From Thiohalocapsa marina (lineage in GTDB: Bacteria > Pseudomonadota > Gammaproteobacteria > Chromatiales > Chromatiaceae), in assembly GCF_008632335.1 (NCBI RefSeq), contig NZ_VWXX01000002.1:1-64000 (forward strand): DNA of 64,000 nt, read 5' to 3'. Below are positions 37,802 through 49,154 of this stretch, in pieces. The first letter of the stretch is position 1, and each line of letters begins with the position of its first letter. The notes beneath the pieces are model-generated. The model had not been told where the DNA came from. It did not search any database and worked only from the letters and a program-made list of their open reading frames with translations. Made by a program: the position numbers and the translations under genes.

Positions 37802-39219
37802 AGCGCCTCGGCCTGCAGCCGGATTGGCTTGCCGATGAACTCCTCCAGCTCCGCAAGGTGGCTGGATTCCTCGTCCAGCAGCCGGTCCACCACCTCCTGC
37901 GAGGCGAGCACCATCAGCGTTTCCACCTCGAACTGGCGCGCTTCGCGCAGGATCTCGCGAAAGATCTCGTAACAGGTGGTCTCGGCGGTCTTGATGGAGC
38001 CGCGCCCGTGACAGCAGGGGCAGGGCTCGCACAGCACATGCTCCAGCGACTCGCGGGTGCGCTTGCGGGTCATCTCCACCAGACCCAGGGCCGACACCTC
38101 GGTGATGTGGGTCTTGGCATGATCCCGGGCGAGGCACTTCTCCAGCGCGCGCAGCACCTGGCGCTTGTGCTCGTCGTCGGTCATGTCGATGAAATCGATG
38201 ATGATGATGCCGCCGAGATTGCGCAGCCGCAATTGCCGGCAGATGGCCTGGGCCGCCTCCAGGTTGGTCTTGAAGATGGTCTCTTCCAGATTGCGGTGGC
38301 CGACGAAGGCGCCGGTGTTCACATCGATGGTGGTCATGGCCTCGGTCTGGTCGATCACCAGATGGCCACCGGACTTGAGCGCCACCTTGCGCTGCAGCGC
38401 CTTCAGGATCTCGTCCTCGACGCCGTACAGGTCGAACAGCGGCCGCTCGCCGGCATAGTTCTCGATGCGCTCGACGATCTCGGGGATGTACTTCGACGCG
38501 AACGGCCGCGCCTTGTCGACGGTGGCGCGGGAGTCGATGCGGATGCGCTCCACCTCCGGCGTCACCAGGTCGCGCAGCGCCCGCAGGGCCAGCGGCAGGT
38601 CGTCGTGGATCAGACCGATGGCGTCGCTGTTGTCGCAGCGGTCCTTGATCCCCCGCCACAGCTTGGCCAGAAAGGCCATGTCCCGGCACAGGGCTTCGTC
38701 ATCCACCGCCTCGGCGGCGGTGCGCGCGATGAAGCCGCCGCCGCCCTCGTGCTCGTCCACGTAACGCTGCAGGATCTCCCGCAGCCGCTTGCGTTCATCG
38801 TCGCCCTCGATCTTCTGCGACACACCGGTGTTGGCCAGCCGCGGCATGAACACCAGGTAGCGCGAGGCGATGGAGATGTTGGTGGTCAGCCGGGCGCCCT
38901 TGGTGCCGAGGGGATCCTTGACCACCTGCACGACGATGCCGTCGCCCTCCTTGACCAGTTCCGTGATCTGTTCCCCGCGGCTGTCGCTGTCGGCGCTGAC
39001 GATGTCGGAGGCATGCAGGAACGCGGCCCGCTCCAGGCCGATGTCGACGAAGGCCGCCTGCATCCCCGGCAACACACGGCAGATGCGCCCGCGGTAGATG
39101 TTGCCCACCAGGCCGCAGCGTTCCGCGCGCTCGATGATGATCTCCTGCACCACGCCGTTCTCGACCACGGCGACGCGGGTCTCCGGCGGCGTGACATTGA
39201 TGAGTATTTCTTCGCTCAC
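37765..39219 (-). CDS. rng: Ribonuclease G
   Basis: This endoribonuclease matures the 5-prime end of 16S rRNA and turns over mRNA. The 484-residue product shows the N-terminal MSEEILINVTPPETRVAVVENG, an S1-like domain (GNIYRGRICRVLPGMQAAFVDIG) and the catalytic DNase I-like region with TTIDVNTGAFVG and GGIIIIDFIDM (the Asp metal ligands). The zinc-link is CEPCPCCHGRG. It is transcribed after maf with a 4-base overlap. The order maf-rng-yhdP is common in related genomes, but here yhdP lies about 4.9 kb away, on the other side of the phosphorylase, PRPP synthetase, pabB and folK genes. Confidence 0.97.
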   Translation of the reverse strand: MSEEILINVTPPETRVAVVENGVVQEIIIERAERCGLVGNIYRGRICRVLPGMQAAFVDIGLERAAFLHASDIVSADSDSRGEQITELVKEGDGIVVQVVKDPLGTKGARLTTNISIASRYLVFMPRLANTGVSQKIEGDDERKRLREILQRYVDEHEGGGGFIARTAAEAVDDEALCRDMAFLAKLWRGIKDRCDNSDAIGLIHDDLPLALRALRDLVTPEVERIRIDSRATVDKARPFASKYIPEIVERIENYAGERPLFDLYGVEDEILKALQRKVALKSGGHLVIDQTEAMTTIDVNTGAFVGHRNLEETIFKTNLEAAQAICRQLRLRNLGGIIIIDFIDMTDDEHKRQVLRALEKCLARDHAKTHITEVSALGLVEMTRKRTRESLEHVLCEPCPCCHGRGSIKTAETTCYEIFREILREARQFEVETLMVLASQEVVDRLLDEESSHLAELEEFIGKPIRLQAEALYTQEQYDVVLI

Positions 39220-39833
39220 GGGGTCTGGTTTCCAAGGTTAGAGGGGACCAGGGTCGAATCCCAGGGGTGGACGCCCTCGGCGGCCAGCAAGCGGGCGGTC
39301 TCGAACAGCGGCAGCCCGACGACACCGGTGTAACTGCCGCTGATCCGCTCCACGAACAGCGCGCCGCGCCCCTGGATGGCGTAGGCGCCGGCCTTGTCGC
39401 GGGGCTCACCGCTGGCCCAGTAGGCGTCGGCCTCTGCCGGCGCGATCTGGCGGAACTGCACCCGGGTCTCGCTGAGCACTGTCTGTTCGCGCTGGCCCAG
39501 CACCGCAACGCCGGTGAGCACGCGGTGCGCGCGGCCGCTCAGCAGCGCCAGCATCGCCGCGGCATCCGCTGCGTCCGCGGGTTTGCCCAGGATGCGCCCG
39601 TCGCAGACCACCGCCGTGTCGGCCCCCAGCACCGGCAACGGGCTGGGGGCGACCTGGCGCCCGGCGCGGGCCTTCTCCAGCGCGATCCGGATCACGAACG
39701 CCTCCGCCGACTCGCCTGGCAGCGGCGACTCGTCCACGTCCGCCGGCAGCAGCCCATGCGCCAGCCCCAGCTGCTGCAGCAGTTCACGGCGGCGCGGCGA
39801 ACGCGATGCCAGATAGAGCGCGACTTCGTTCAT
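39216..39833 (-). CDS. maf: Maf-like nucleotide pyrophosphatase (dTTP/UTP type, YhdE)
   Basis: It removes pyrophosphate from non-canonical or excess nucleoside triphosphates. The 205-residue product shows SRSPRRRELLQQLGL, the catalytic region VLGADTAVVCDGRILGKPADA (Asp in GADTAV) and DKAGAYAIQGRGALFVERISGSYTGVVGLPL, the YhdE-type block. The four-base ATGA overlap with rng ties the two together. The length is usual, with a slightly long C-terminal tail. Confidence 0.93.
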   Translation of the reverse strand: MNEVALYLASRSPRRRELLQQLGLAHGLLPADVDESPLPGESAEAFVIRIALEKARAGRQVAPSPLPVLGADTAVVCDGRILGKPADAADAAAMLALLSGRAHRVLTGVAVLGQREQTVLSETRVQFRQIAPAEADAYWASGEPRDKAGAYAIQGRGALFVERISGSYTGVVGLPLFETARLLAAEGVHPWDSTLVPSNLGNQTP

Positions 39834-39851
39834 GGCTGCTCGTCTGGCACC

Positions 39852-40334
39852 TCAGCCCCGGTGATAGGGATGTCCGCTCAGGATGCTCCAGGCCCGGTAC
39901 AACTGCTCGGCCAGGATCACCCGCACCAGCGGATGCGGAAAGGTCAGCGGCGACAGCGACCAGCGCTGCTCGGCCCGCGCCAGGCAGGACTCCGCCAGCC
40001 CGTCCGCGCCGCCCACCAGCAATGCCGGGTCGCGTCCGCTGCCCAGCCAGCCGTCGAGCTGCTGAGCCAGCTGTTCCGTCGACCAGGGCCGCCCGCGCAC
40101 ATCCAGCGCCACCACCAGGGCACCATTGGGCACGGCCTTCAGCAGGCGCTCGCCCTCGTCGCGCCGCAGCCGGTCGAGCTCCGCCGCGCCCAGCCGGCCG
40201 CGCCCACGCTGCCCGGGCTCGATCTCCACCAGCTCCAGCGCGCACTCCGGTGGCATGCGCCGGGCGTATTCGGCATAACCGTCCGCCACCCAGCCGGGCA
40301 TGCGCCGACCGACGCTCAGCAGGCGGATGCGCAT
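39852..40334 (-). CDS. rlmH: 23S rRNA (pseudouridine1915-N3)-methyltransferase RlmH
   Basis: This SPOUT-class methyltransferase modifies pseudouridine 1915 in helix 69 of 23S rRNA. The 160-residue product ends with the signature PLTFPHPLVRVILAEQLYRAWSILSGHPYHRG. It contains LVVALDVRGRPWSTEQLA and the AdoMet-binding VGGADGLAESCL knot region. The start MRIRLLSVGRRMPGW is canonical. It precedes maf by 18 bases in the same direction. The rsfS and nadD genes often found beside rlmH are not here. Confidence 0.95.
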   Translation of the reverse strand: MRIRLLSVGRRMPGWVADGYAEYARRMPPECALELVEIEPGQRGRGRLGAAELDRLRRDEGERLLKAVPNGALVVALDVRGRPWSTEQLAQQLDGWLGSGRDPALLVGGADGLAESCLARAEQRWSLSPLTFPHPLVRVILAEQLYRAWSILSGHPYHRG

Positions 40335-40401
40335 GGGGCCTGAGTCCGAATAGGGCCTCGACCTGGGCTCCGGCTCCGGTCCAGATCCGGGCAGAACCGC
40401 C

Positions 40402-40968
40402 TCACGGCTGCAACTCGCCGAGTAGCCGCGTGGCCTCGGCGCCGATGTCGGTTTCCGGGTCCAGCGTCTCGGCCCGGGTCAGGGCCCGCCGAGCCAGGGT
40501 CTGGTCGCCGGCCTGCAGCGCGACGAAGCCCAGGCTGAGCCAGATGCGCTGGAACTCCGGCGCCGCGTCGGCGCCGTCGCGCAGTACCGCGAGGCCGGCG
40601 CCGGTGTTGCCGGCGTAGTGCAGCGCCAGCCCCAGGTCGTTGCTGATCCCGGCATCCGCGGGGTTCTGCTCCAGCGCCCGGCGGTAGAGTGTGGCCGCCT
40701 CGGCAAAGCGCTGGGCCGCGAACAGCCGATCGGCCTCCTGTGACAGCAGCGCTGGACTGGCGTCCATCAGCTCCGGCGGCAGGGCGCTGCTGCCGGCGGC
40801 GGCGCGCAGGCTCTGCCCCAGCGCGGCGGACGTGGCCGCCGACGCCACCGGGGCCGACGGCGGGTGCCGGAGGTAGTAATCGCGCGTCAGCGCAAACACG
40901 GCAAAGCCGTAGAAGGCGAGAAAGGCAGCGGCGATCAGCCACTGCAGCGGCGTCAGTCTTGGCAGCAT
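40402..40968 (-). CDS. Tetratricopeptide-repeat protein with N-terminal membrane anchor
   Basis: The 188-residue product begins MLPRLTPLQWLIAAAFLAFYGFAVFALTRDYY, a signal-anchor helix. A Ser/Ala/Pro linker is followed by two or three TPR units (LLSQEADRLFAAQRFAEAATLYRRALEQNP, then SNDLGLALHYAGNTGAGLAVLRDGADAAPE and IWLSLGFVALQAGDQTLARRALTRAETLDP). TPRs act as protein-binding scaffolds, so a periplasmic adaptor is likely; no specific partner is visible. The start at 40968 is chosen over an in-frame upstream ATG at 41055 because it begins at the membrane helix. It is followed by rlmH after 67 bases. Confidence 0.78.
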   Translation of the reverse strand: MLPRLTPLQWLIAAAFLAFYGFAVFALTRDYYLRHPPSAPVASAATSAALGQSLRAAAGSSALPPELMDASPALLSQEADRLFAAQRFAEAATLYRRALEQNPADAGISNDLGLALHYAGNTGAGLAVLRDGADAAPEFQRIWLSLGFVALQAGDQTLARRALTRAETLDPETDIGAEATRLLGELQP

Positions 40969-41116
40969 GGTCTGGGGATCGATTCGGAACCGTGGCGGGA
41001 GTCTAGCGCGTATCCTACCCGAGGCTGAAGCCGACGACCTCCCCGGCGATTCCAAGTCTGAAGTCTGTTAGCTGGGGCTGGTGGCCGAAGCTGGAAGTTC
41101 GAAGTTCGAAGTTTGA

Positions 41117-41236
41117 AGGCAGGAGGCAGGAGGCAGGAGGTAGGAGGCAGGAGGCAGGAGGCAGGAGGCAGGAGGCTGGAGGCTATAAAAAACTCTCTCT
41201 TGCCTCTGCGCTCTCCGCGCCTCTGCGGTTAATCGA
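41117..41236. repeat. Heptamer tandem array and dispersed repeat fragment
   Basis: From 41117 to about 41184 the unit AGGAGGC is repeated about nine times with two single-base variants. It is preceded by short GAAGTTCGAAGTT runs (41093-41116). At 41195-41236 a fragment of the CTCTGCGG/CGCAGAGG repeat family seen at 23138-23275 follows. The rest of the gap 40969-41393 holds a TATACT hexamer (41333-41338) that could be a -10 box for the permease gene, but no clear gene. Confidence 0.8.
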
Positions 41237-41393
41237 GCCGCGACCAAGCGCGATCGGCTAGTGTTGGGCGGCTGGCGGCTCTGGAATCGCTGGTCCAGCC
41301 CGTGAAAACCGAAAACCTCGCAGCGATGGCTATATACTCTGTGGCGCTGAGTTCCGAGCAGATGTGTCCGGCAAGGGCCAGGGAGGCAAAGCA

Positions 41394-43040
41394 GTGCGGC
41401 AGGCCAAGGTCACCATGGTTCGGCGGGATCACCCCGGCGATGCAGCAACCGAGCAGCTGCCGGAGCCCGGTGCGGGCTGGCGCCGGGCGCTGATGGCGTT
41501 GCGTGATCGTCGTGTGGTCACCATGCTGCTGCTGGGGTTCTCCGCCGGGCTGCCACTGCTGCTGATCTTCTCCTCGCTGTCGCTGTGGCTGCGCGAGGCC
41601 GGGGTCGAGCGCAGCGCGGTGACCTTCTTCAGCTGGGCCGCCCTGGGCTACTCCTTCAAGTTCGTCTGGGCGCCGCTGGTGGACCGGCTGCCCCTGCCCT
41701 GGCTGACCCGTCGCTACGGCCGCCGGCGCGGCTGGCTGTTGCTGTCGCAACTGGCCATCATCACCGCCATTGCGCTGATGGCCGCGGTGGACCCCGCCAC
41801 CGGCCCCGATGCCCTGACGCGTATGGCGCTGGCGGCGGTCATGCTCGGCTTCTCCGCCGCCACCCAGGACATCTGCATCGATGCCTACCGCATCGAGTCC
41901 GCCCCGCCGCGTCTGCAGGCCATCCTGTCGTCGGCCTACATCGCCGGCTACCGCGTCGGCATGGTCGCCAGCGGTGCCGGGGCCTTGTTCCTGGCGGCCC
42001 TGTTCCTGTCGTCCGCCGACGACTACGCCTACTCGGCCTGGAAACTGACCTACCTGATCATGTCCGCCACCATGCTGGTGGGCGTGGTCACCACCCTGGT
42101 CATCGACGAGCCGCAGGCAGACCGCGCCCAGGCCTACCGACACGCGCCGGCGGACTACGCCCGGCTGCTGCTGGTGTTCGCGCTGGCTGCCGCGGCCTTC
42201 GCCGGGAGCTTCTTCGTCAGCGGCGGCAGCTTCGCGCTGCTGCGCGACGCCCTGGGGGGCAGCCTGGCAAACGGCTGGGGCGGCGGCGTGCTGGTAAGCT
42301 TCCTGCTGGAGAGCCTGCGCTTCCTGCTGGCCATCGGCGTGGCCGTGGCGGTGGGCTGGTCGCTGGTGCGCGTCGGCCTGGTGGACCGGCCCATGGCGCG
42401 CGAGACCTGGGTGGCGCCGGTGCTCGACTTCTTCCGCCGCTACGGCCTGGCCACGGCCCTGCTGCTGCTGGCGCTGATCGGTCTGTACCGCATTTCCGAC
42501 ATCGTCCTCGGTGTCATCTCCAACGTCTTCTACCAGGACCTCGGCTTCACCAAGCCGGAGATCGCCAAGGCGGTGAAGACCTTCGGCGTGCTGGTGAGCA
42601 TCGCCGGCGGCTTCCTCGGCGGCGTACTGGCCACGCGGTTCGGCGTCATGCGCATCCTGATGCTCGGCGCGGTGCTGTCCGCGGCCACCAACCTGCTGTT
42701 CGTCGCGCTGGCCTACGCCGGGCATGACCTGTCGCTGATGTACCTGGCCGTGGCCGCGGACAACCTGGCCGCCGGCCTGGCCAGCGCCGCCTTCGTCGCC
42801 TTCCTGTCCAGCCTGACGAGTGTGTCCTTCACCGCCGTGCAGTACGCCATCTTCAGCTCGCTGATGACCCTGTTCCCCAAGGTGCTGGGCGGTTATTCCG
42901 GCTCCATCGTCGACGGCATCGGCTATCCCGGCTTCTTCATCTTCACCACCCTGATCGGCGTGCCCGTGCTCTGGCTGGTCTGGCTGGCCGGGCGCCGACT
43001 GGCCATCCGTGGTGAGGGACTGACAGCCGCCAGCGACTAG
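41394..43040 (+). CDS. AmpG-like muropeptide/MFS permease
   Basis: AmpG proteins bring anhydro-muropeptides into the cytoplasm for wall recycling. The 548-residue product starts at a GTG with a strong GGGAGG 7 bases upstream. It has about 12-14 membrane helices, with LLLGFSAGLPLLLIFSSLSLWLREAGV in helix 1-2, YSFKFVWAPLVDRLPLP, an RYGRRRGWLLLSQLAI loop and ATQDICIDAYRIE, all typical of AmpG. The middle loop (LRFLLAIGVAVAVGWSLVRVGLV) is longer than in E. coli AmpG. It stands alone between two repeat-rich gaps, so its regulation is unclear. Another MFS function cannot be excluded. Confidence 0.85.
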   Translation: MRQAKVTMVRRDHPGDAATEQLPEPGAGWRRALMALRDRRVVTMLLLGFSAGLPLLLIFSSLSLWLREAGVERSAVTFFSWAALGYSFKFVWAPLVDRLPLPWLTRRYGRRRGWLLLSQLAIITAIALMAAVDPATGPDALTRMALAAVMLGFSAATQDICIDAYRIESAPPRLQAILSSAYIAGYRVGMVASGAGALFLAALFLSSADDYAYSAWKLTYLIMSATMLVGVVTTLVIDEPQADRAQAYRHAPADYARLLLVFALAAAAFAGSFFVSGGSFALLRDALGGSLANGWGGGVLVSFLLESLRFLLAIGVAVAVGWSLVRVGLVDRPMARETWVAPVLDFFRRYGLATALLLLALIGLYRISDIVLGVISNVFYQDLGFTKPEIAKAVKTFGVLVSIAGGFLGGVLATRFGVMRILMLGAVLSAATNLLFVALAYAGHDLSLMYLAVAADNLAAGLASAAFVAFLSSLTSVSFTAVQYAIFSSLMTLFPKVLGGYSGSIVDGIGYPGFFIFTTLIGVPVLWLVWLAGRRLAIRGEGLTAASD

Positions 43041-43098
43041 CAGATAGCCGAGGATGGTCGATTGGCAACTGCGTCGTAATGGTGAGCCAACGCACAAA

Positions 43099-43199
43099 GG
43101 TTCCCACGCAGCGCATGGGAACCAGGATGAGGGGTGACGGCGTAACGGCGAGCGAGGATCAGTGGCTGCATCGGCGCGGGCGACGGCGTAACGGCGAGC
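43099..43199. repeat. Small hairpin and duplicated 18-mer in the ampG-glnA gap
   Basis: GGTTCCCA (43099-43106) pairs with TGGGAACC (43116-43123), a common proteobacterial intergenic hairpin. The 18-mer GACGGCGTAACGGCGAGC occurs at 43136-43153 and again at 43182-43199. Neither has an assigned role. Confidence 0.6.
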
Positions 43200-43219
43200 C
43201 AACAGCCGATGTCTGTGCA

Positions 43220-43335
43220 GGGCTGGTGGGTCGGGTGTCAGCACGCGGGGGTCTCGACCGCATGGATGCGGTCGTGAAGCCTCCACGGACGGATTCACGG
43301 CGTCCCCCGCGTGCTGACACCCGACCCGCCAGCCC
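43220..43335. repeat. Long hairpin element H2 with conserved 52-base core
   Basis: A 32-base inverted repeat (43220-43251 and 43304-43335) matches at 31 of 32 positions around a 52-base core that equals the core of H1 (32967-33078) at 48 positions. The core hairpin reads CGACCGCA-TGGA-TGCGGTCG, in which a T-A pair of H1 became C-G. The remaining gap up to glnA (43336-43885) holds an extended -10 candidate TGCTATCAT at 43485-43493, two TGGTGC motifs (43513 and 43536) that could be NtrC half-sites, and the sigma-54 promoter, but no gene. Confidence 0.9.
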
Positions 43336-43750
43336 GATCGACAGATGCAGAAGCCTCAGCCGCCAGTTCCGAGTTCCGAAGGCAGTGCCTTGTTCGAATG
43401 GTTCCTGCCTGGCACATGGGAGCCAAGGTGGTCAGGCGACCCTCATCATGTGGCCTTCTGTGGCCCGGCAACGCACCAGAACAGTGCTATCATCCGGGGG
43501 CGTGGTCCATCCTGGTGCAGATTACCGCCTCCCTGTGGTGCACCGACCACTGTCAGGCGCTTGCGCCGAACGCATGGCCGCGGCCGTGCTCGCTGAAAGC
43601 CCGTTGAAAACCCATTGAACGCCGGCCGACATTCGACCCAGATCGCAACGCAACAGCCACCGAACCACGCGGCAGGTGTATCCCGGCGCGTCCTGCGGGC
43701 ACCGCGACGCATGCGCCGACGGAGACCGCCAGCGCTGCTGCCATAGATAC

Positions 43751-43766
43751 TGGCACGGATACTGCT
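43751..43766 (+). promoter_or_regulatory. Sigma-54 promoter for glnA
   Basis: TGGCACGGATACTGCT has the GG-N10-GC spacing and the TGGCAC -24 element of RpoN promoters, with one mismatch in the -12 element. It lies 120 bases before glnA and is consistent with NtrC activation, since ntrBC follow in the same region. Confidence 0.75.
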
Positions 43767-43885
43767 TGTAGCTTGGCAGGCCATCGGGGCGACGCGCCGG
43801 GCACGGACCAACCGGATGCCCCGCAGACCCATAGTTCAGGTCACGACCACAAACCACCGTACTCGAAATCGGGAGATTCCAATCA

Positions 43886-45292
<1,407 letters not shown>

Positions 45293-45320
45293 GGCCGGAT
45301 CGGCAACCGACCCCGCAAGG

Positions 45321-45347
45321 CGCCCCGTTTCGGGGCGTTTTGCGTTT
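45321..45347 (+). terminator. Rho-independent terminator of glnA
   Basis: CGCCCCG (45321-45327) and CGGGGCG (45331-45337) form a stem with a TTT loop, followed by TTTTGCGTTT. It lies 29 bases after the glnA stop and directly abuts element R4. Confidence 0.85.
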
Positions 45348-45504
45348 AAGGAAATGCTGATTTATTCAGCATTTCCCGTGCGGGGCAGGAGGCCCCGCCA
45401 TTTTTAGCGGCGCAAGCCGCTGAAAATGAAGCGATTCGGAAACCGCGTTTTCGAATCGCGTGCTGATTTATGGCCAGGAGGCCAATAAATCAGCGTCTCC
45501 TTAA
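45346..45504 (+). repeat. Structured element copy R4 (full length, 159 bases)
   Basis: The ends are inverted repeats of 21 bases with 19 matches, starting TTAAGGAAATGCTGATT and ending with its complement. Between them are five hairpins. The first is GGAAATGCTGA with TCAGCATTTCC, the second GCGGGGC with GCCCCGC, the third TAGCGGC with GCCGCTG. The fourth is GCGATTCG with CGAATCGC, and the fifth GCTGATTTAT plus GGCC with its complement. It lies between the glnA terminator and ntrB. It is the best-preserved copy and defines the family. Confidence 0.85.
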
Positions 45505-45605
45505 GCGGCGCCAAAACCTGACACCGTTGCCGCTGACCCCCAACTGCATGGAATTGGCTGCATGGATCCGGCGACACCGAGGCGGCTGTAGGACACGGTG
45601 TTTTC

Positions 45606-45622
45606 TGGCGCGTTAATTGCAA
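45606..45622 (+). promoter_or_regulatory. Sigma-54 promoter for ntrBC
   Basis: TGGCGCGTTAATTGCAA fits the RpoN consensus TGGCAC-N5-TTGCA with one mismatch and exact GG-N10-GC spacing. It lies 73 bases upstream of ntrB and 102 bases after element R4. The gap 45505-45694 otherwise holds CCCAACCC-type repeats (45653-45680) and no gene. Confidence 0.75.
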
Positions 45623-45694
45623 AAACATTGGGCAAGCCGCCATTTCCATTCCCAACCCAACCCCTAACCCAACCCAGCGGACACAGCGAGACGG

Positions 45695-46766
45695 ATGAAA
45701 CAGCGCCAGCTACCGGAAGGTCAACTGGAGGCCTCGATCCTGGGCAACCTGAACACGGCGGTGCTGCTGTTCGATCAGGACCTGCGTCTGCGGTATCTCA
45801 ACGCCGCCGGCGAGAACCTGCTGGCCATGAGCGAGAACACGGTGCTCGGCAAGGTGGCGGGGGATCTGATCTGTTGCCCGGGGGAGCCTATCACCGGGCG
45901 CCTGCGCCAGGCCCTGGCCACGCGACAGCCGTTCACCGAGCGGGAGGTGGAGATCCTGCGGCCCGACGGCCAGCCCATCCGCGTGAACTGCACCCTGCTG
46001 CCGGTGCACCAATCCGGTGCAGACTGCCAGCTGCTGATGGAACTGCACCAGGTGGACCGGCAGATCCGCATCACCCGCGAAGAGCACCTGCTGTCCCAGC
46101 ACCAGGCCACCCAGGCCCTGCTGCGCGGCCTGGCCCACGAGATCAATAACCCGCTGGGTGGCCTGCGGGGCGCCGCGCAACTGCTGGAACGCGAGTTGCC
46201 GGACAGCGCGCTTAGGGAATACACCCAGATCATCATCGACGAGGCCGACCGCCTGCAGGCGCTGCTCAACCGCATGCTCGGCCCCAATCAGATGCCCCAA
46301 TATGACCAGGTCAACATCCACCATGTGCTGGAGCACGTGCGCAGCCTGTTGTGCGCCGAGTTTCCGGCCGGTCCGCAGATCATCCGCGACTATGACCCGA
46401 GCATCCCGGATTTCAAGGCGGATGCCGATCGCCTGATCCAGGCGCTGCTGAACATCGCCCGCAACGGCGCCCAGGCCGCCGGCGACAGCGGTCAGCTGAT
46501 CCTGCGCTCGCGCGTGCTGCGCCAGTTCACCATCGGCAGTACCCGCTACCGCCTGGTGCTGCGGGTGGAGGTGGAAGACTCCGGGCCGGGCATCCCGGAG
46601 GCGTTCATCGAGCGCATCTTCTTCCCCATGGTCTCCGGCCGCGCCGGAGGAACCGGCCTCGGACTCGCCATCGCCCAGGAGCTGATCAGCCAGCACGGCG
46701 GCCTGATCGAGTGCGAGAGCCGCCCCGGAAACACCCGATTCCTCGTCTACCTGCCCCTGGAGTCCT

Positions 46767-46777
<11 letters not shown>
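45695..46777 (+). CDS. ntrB: Nitrogen regulation histidine kinase NtrB (GlnL)
   Basis: NtrB phosphorylates NtrC under nitrogen limitation and dephosphorylates it when bound to PII. The 360-residue product has a PAS-like N-terminal sensor (about 10-120), the dimerisation and phospho-acceptor region GLAHEINNPLGGLRGAAQLLE with His148, and an ATPase domain. The ATPase domain has an N box (LIQALLNIARNGAQAA), G1 VEDSGPGIP and G2 GGTGLGLAIAQEL. No membrane segment is present, as expected for this soluble kinase. Its 3-prime end overlaps ntrC by 11 bases. Confidence 0.96.
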
Positions 46778-48209
<1,432 letters not shown>

Positions 48210-48385
48210 CCCGGGCCCTGCTCCGGCCCTGCTCTGGCCCTGCTCTGGCCTGGCTCCGGCCCAGCCCCGAACCAGTCGCGAACCTGTGCTGGACCGATCA
48301 GACCCCATCTGCCAGCGTCTCCAGGACTGGGAATTCTCCCTGTCACCCGCATTTAACAGGTTTTGACCAGACAGCAATACCACCC

Positions 48386-48781
48386 GTGGACAGCAGTAGC
48401 ATCCAACTCCCCGGCTCAGAGATTGCCGGCGCCTCCCTGCAGGACGGCACCCTGCGGGTCGAGTTCGCCCGCGCCTACATCGTCAAGACCATGACCGGCT
48501 CCGCCGAGCGTACCCTCTGGTGGCAGGCCGGCACCCTGATCATCGACGACGCGGAGGCGGAACAGCCCGTGCCGGAGGGACCGGGCATCTGCGACGGCGG
48601 CGACGTCGACGAGAACGTCTACACCTACCGCAACATGATCCCCGTGCCGCTGGAGAGCCGCGGCCATGTCCGCTGCGACCTGCGGCTGCGCGACAGCGAC
48701 CAGCGCATCGTCGCCAGTGGTCGCGCCGTGCGGCTGCAGATGCGCGACGTGGCCAAATACATCCGCCACATCCGCGACTGA
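48386..48781 (+). CDS. Hypothetical protein downstream of ntrC
   Basis: I do not recognise a family. The 131-residue product (start GTG 48386) is predicted soluble and beta-rich, with segments LRVEFARAYIVKTMTGSAER, RTLWWQAGTLIIDDAEAE, VYTYRNMIPVPLESRGHVRCDLRL and an RLQMRDVAKYIRHIRD end. No signal peptide or membrane helix is visible. It is preceded by a 176-base gap with a short CCCTGCTCTGGC tandem repeat (48216-48262), so it is probably not coupled to ntrC. The start lacks a clear ribosome site. The codon bias matches its neighbours, which supports a real gene. Confidence 0.65.
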   Translation: MDSSSIQLPGSEIAGASLQDGTLRVEFARAYIVKTMTGSAERTLWWQAGTLIIDDAEAEQPVPEGPGICDGGDVDENVYTYRNMIPVPLESRGHVRCDLRLRDSDQRIVASGRAVRLQMRDVAKYIRHIRD

Positions 48782-48872
48782 CCCGGGCCACCCCGGACCC
48801 GCTAAAAGACCCGCAAGGCCACACAGGCCGGTGCCATCCAGGCATTGATCCGAAAAGCTGGCCCGCGCCGGG

Positions 48873-49154
48873 TATAATAGGCCCAGATAACACAACAAGC
48901 GCCTACAGGCGTGACCCGTCCGGGGGTTTCCGGAATCCCTCCATCCGTCGACGCAGTCTCCGTTCGATCCGTGCCTCCACATCCTCTGGCGCGGGTTCAG
49001 GAAGACTTGGCGGATGGCATCACTGAACCGTGTCGGCGCACTCTCGGCGCCGAATGATCGACGGCATCGCCTCGCCGTCGATCACGGCCGCTGTCCGGCC
49101 TGATGCCGACAGTGCCGACGCGTACCTGCCCGCGGCGGCAGGAAGGAGCGAACC
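48873..49154 (+). promoter_or_regulatory. Possible promoter and structured leader of the KamA-like gene
   Basis: A perfect TATAAT (48873-48878) lies 277 bases before the radical SAM gene. The intervening DNA holds several hairpins, the strongest being GATCGACGGC (49056-49065) with GCCGTCGATC (49074-49083), flanked by GGCGCCGA- and CGGCC-type inverted repeats. No -35 box with standard spacing was found. The rest of the 48782-49154 gap shows no gene. A cis-acting RNA is possible but unproven. Confidence 0.35.

Noticed and set aside
41229-43298. Long minus-strand open frame across the AmpG-like gene
   Set aside because: Composition is rich in Gln, His and Gly with no motif, and the real gene on the plus strand has membrane helices and a strong ribosome site.
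43486-43885. Possible small RNA or NtrC enhancer sites before glnA
   Set aside because: Only half-sites (TGGTGC) and a weak extended -10 were found; spacing does not match an NtrC dyad, so they are not listed as separate features.
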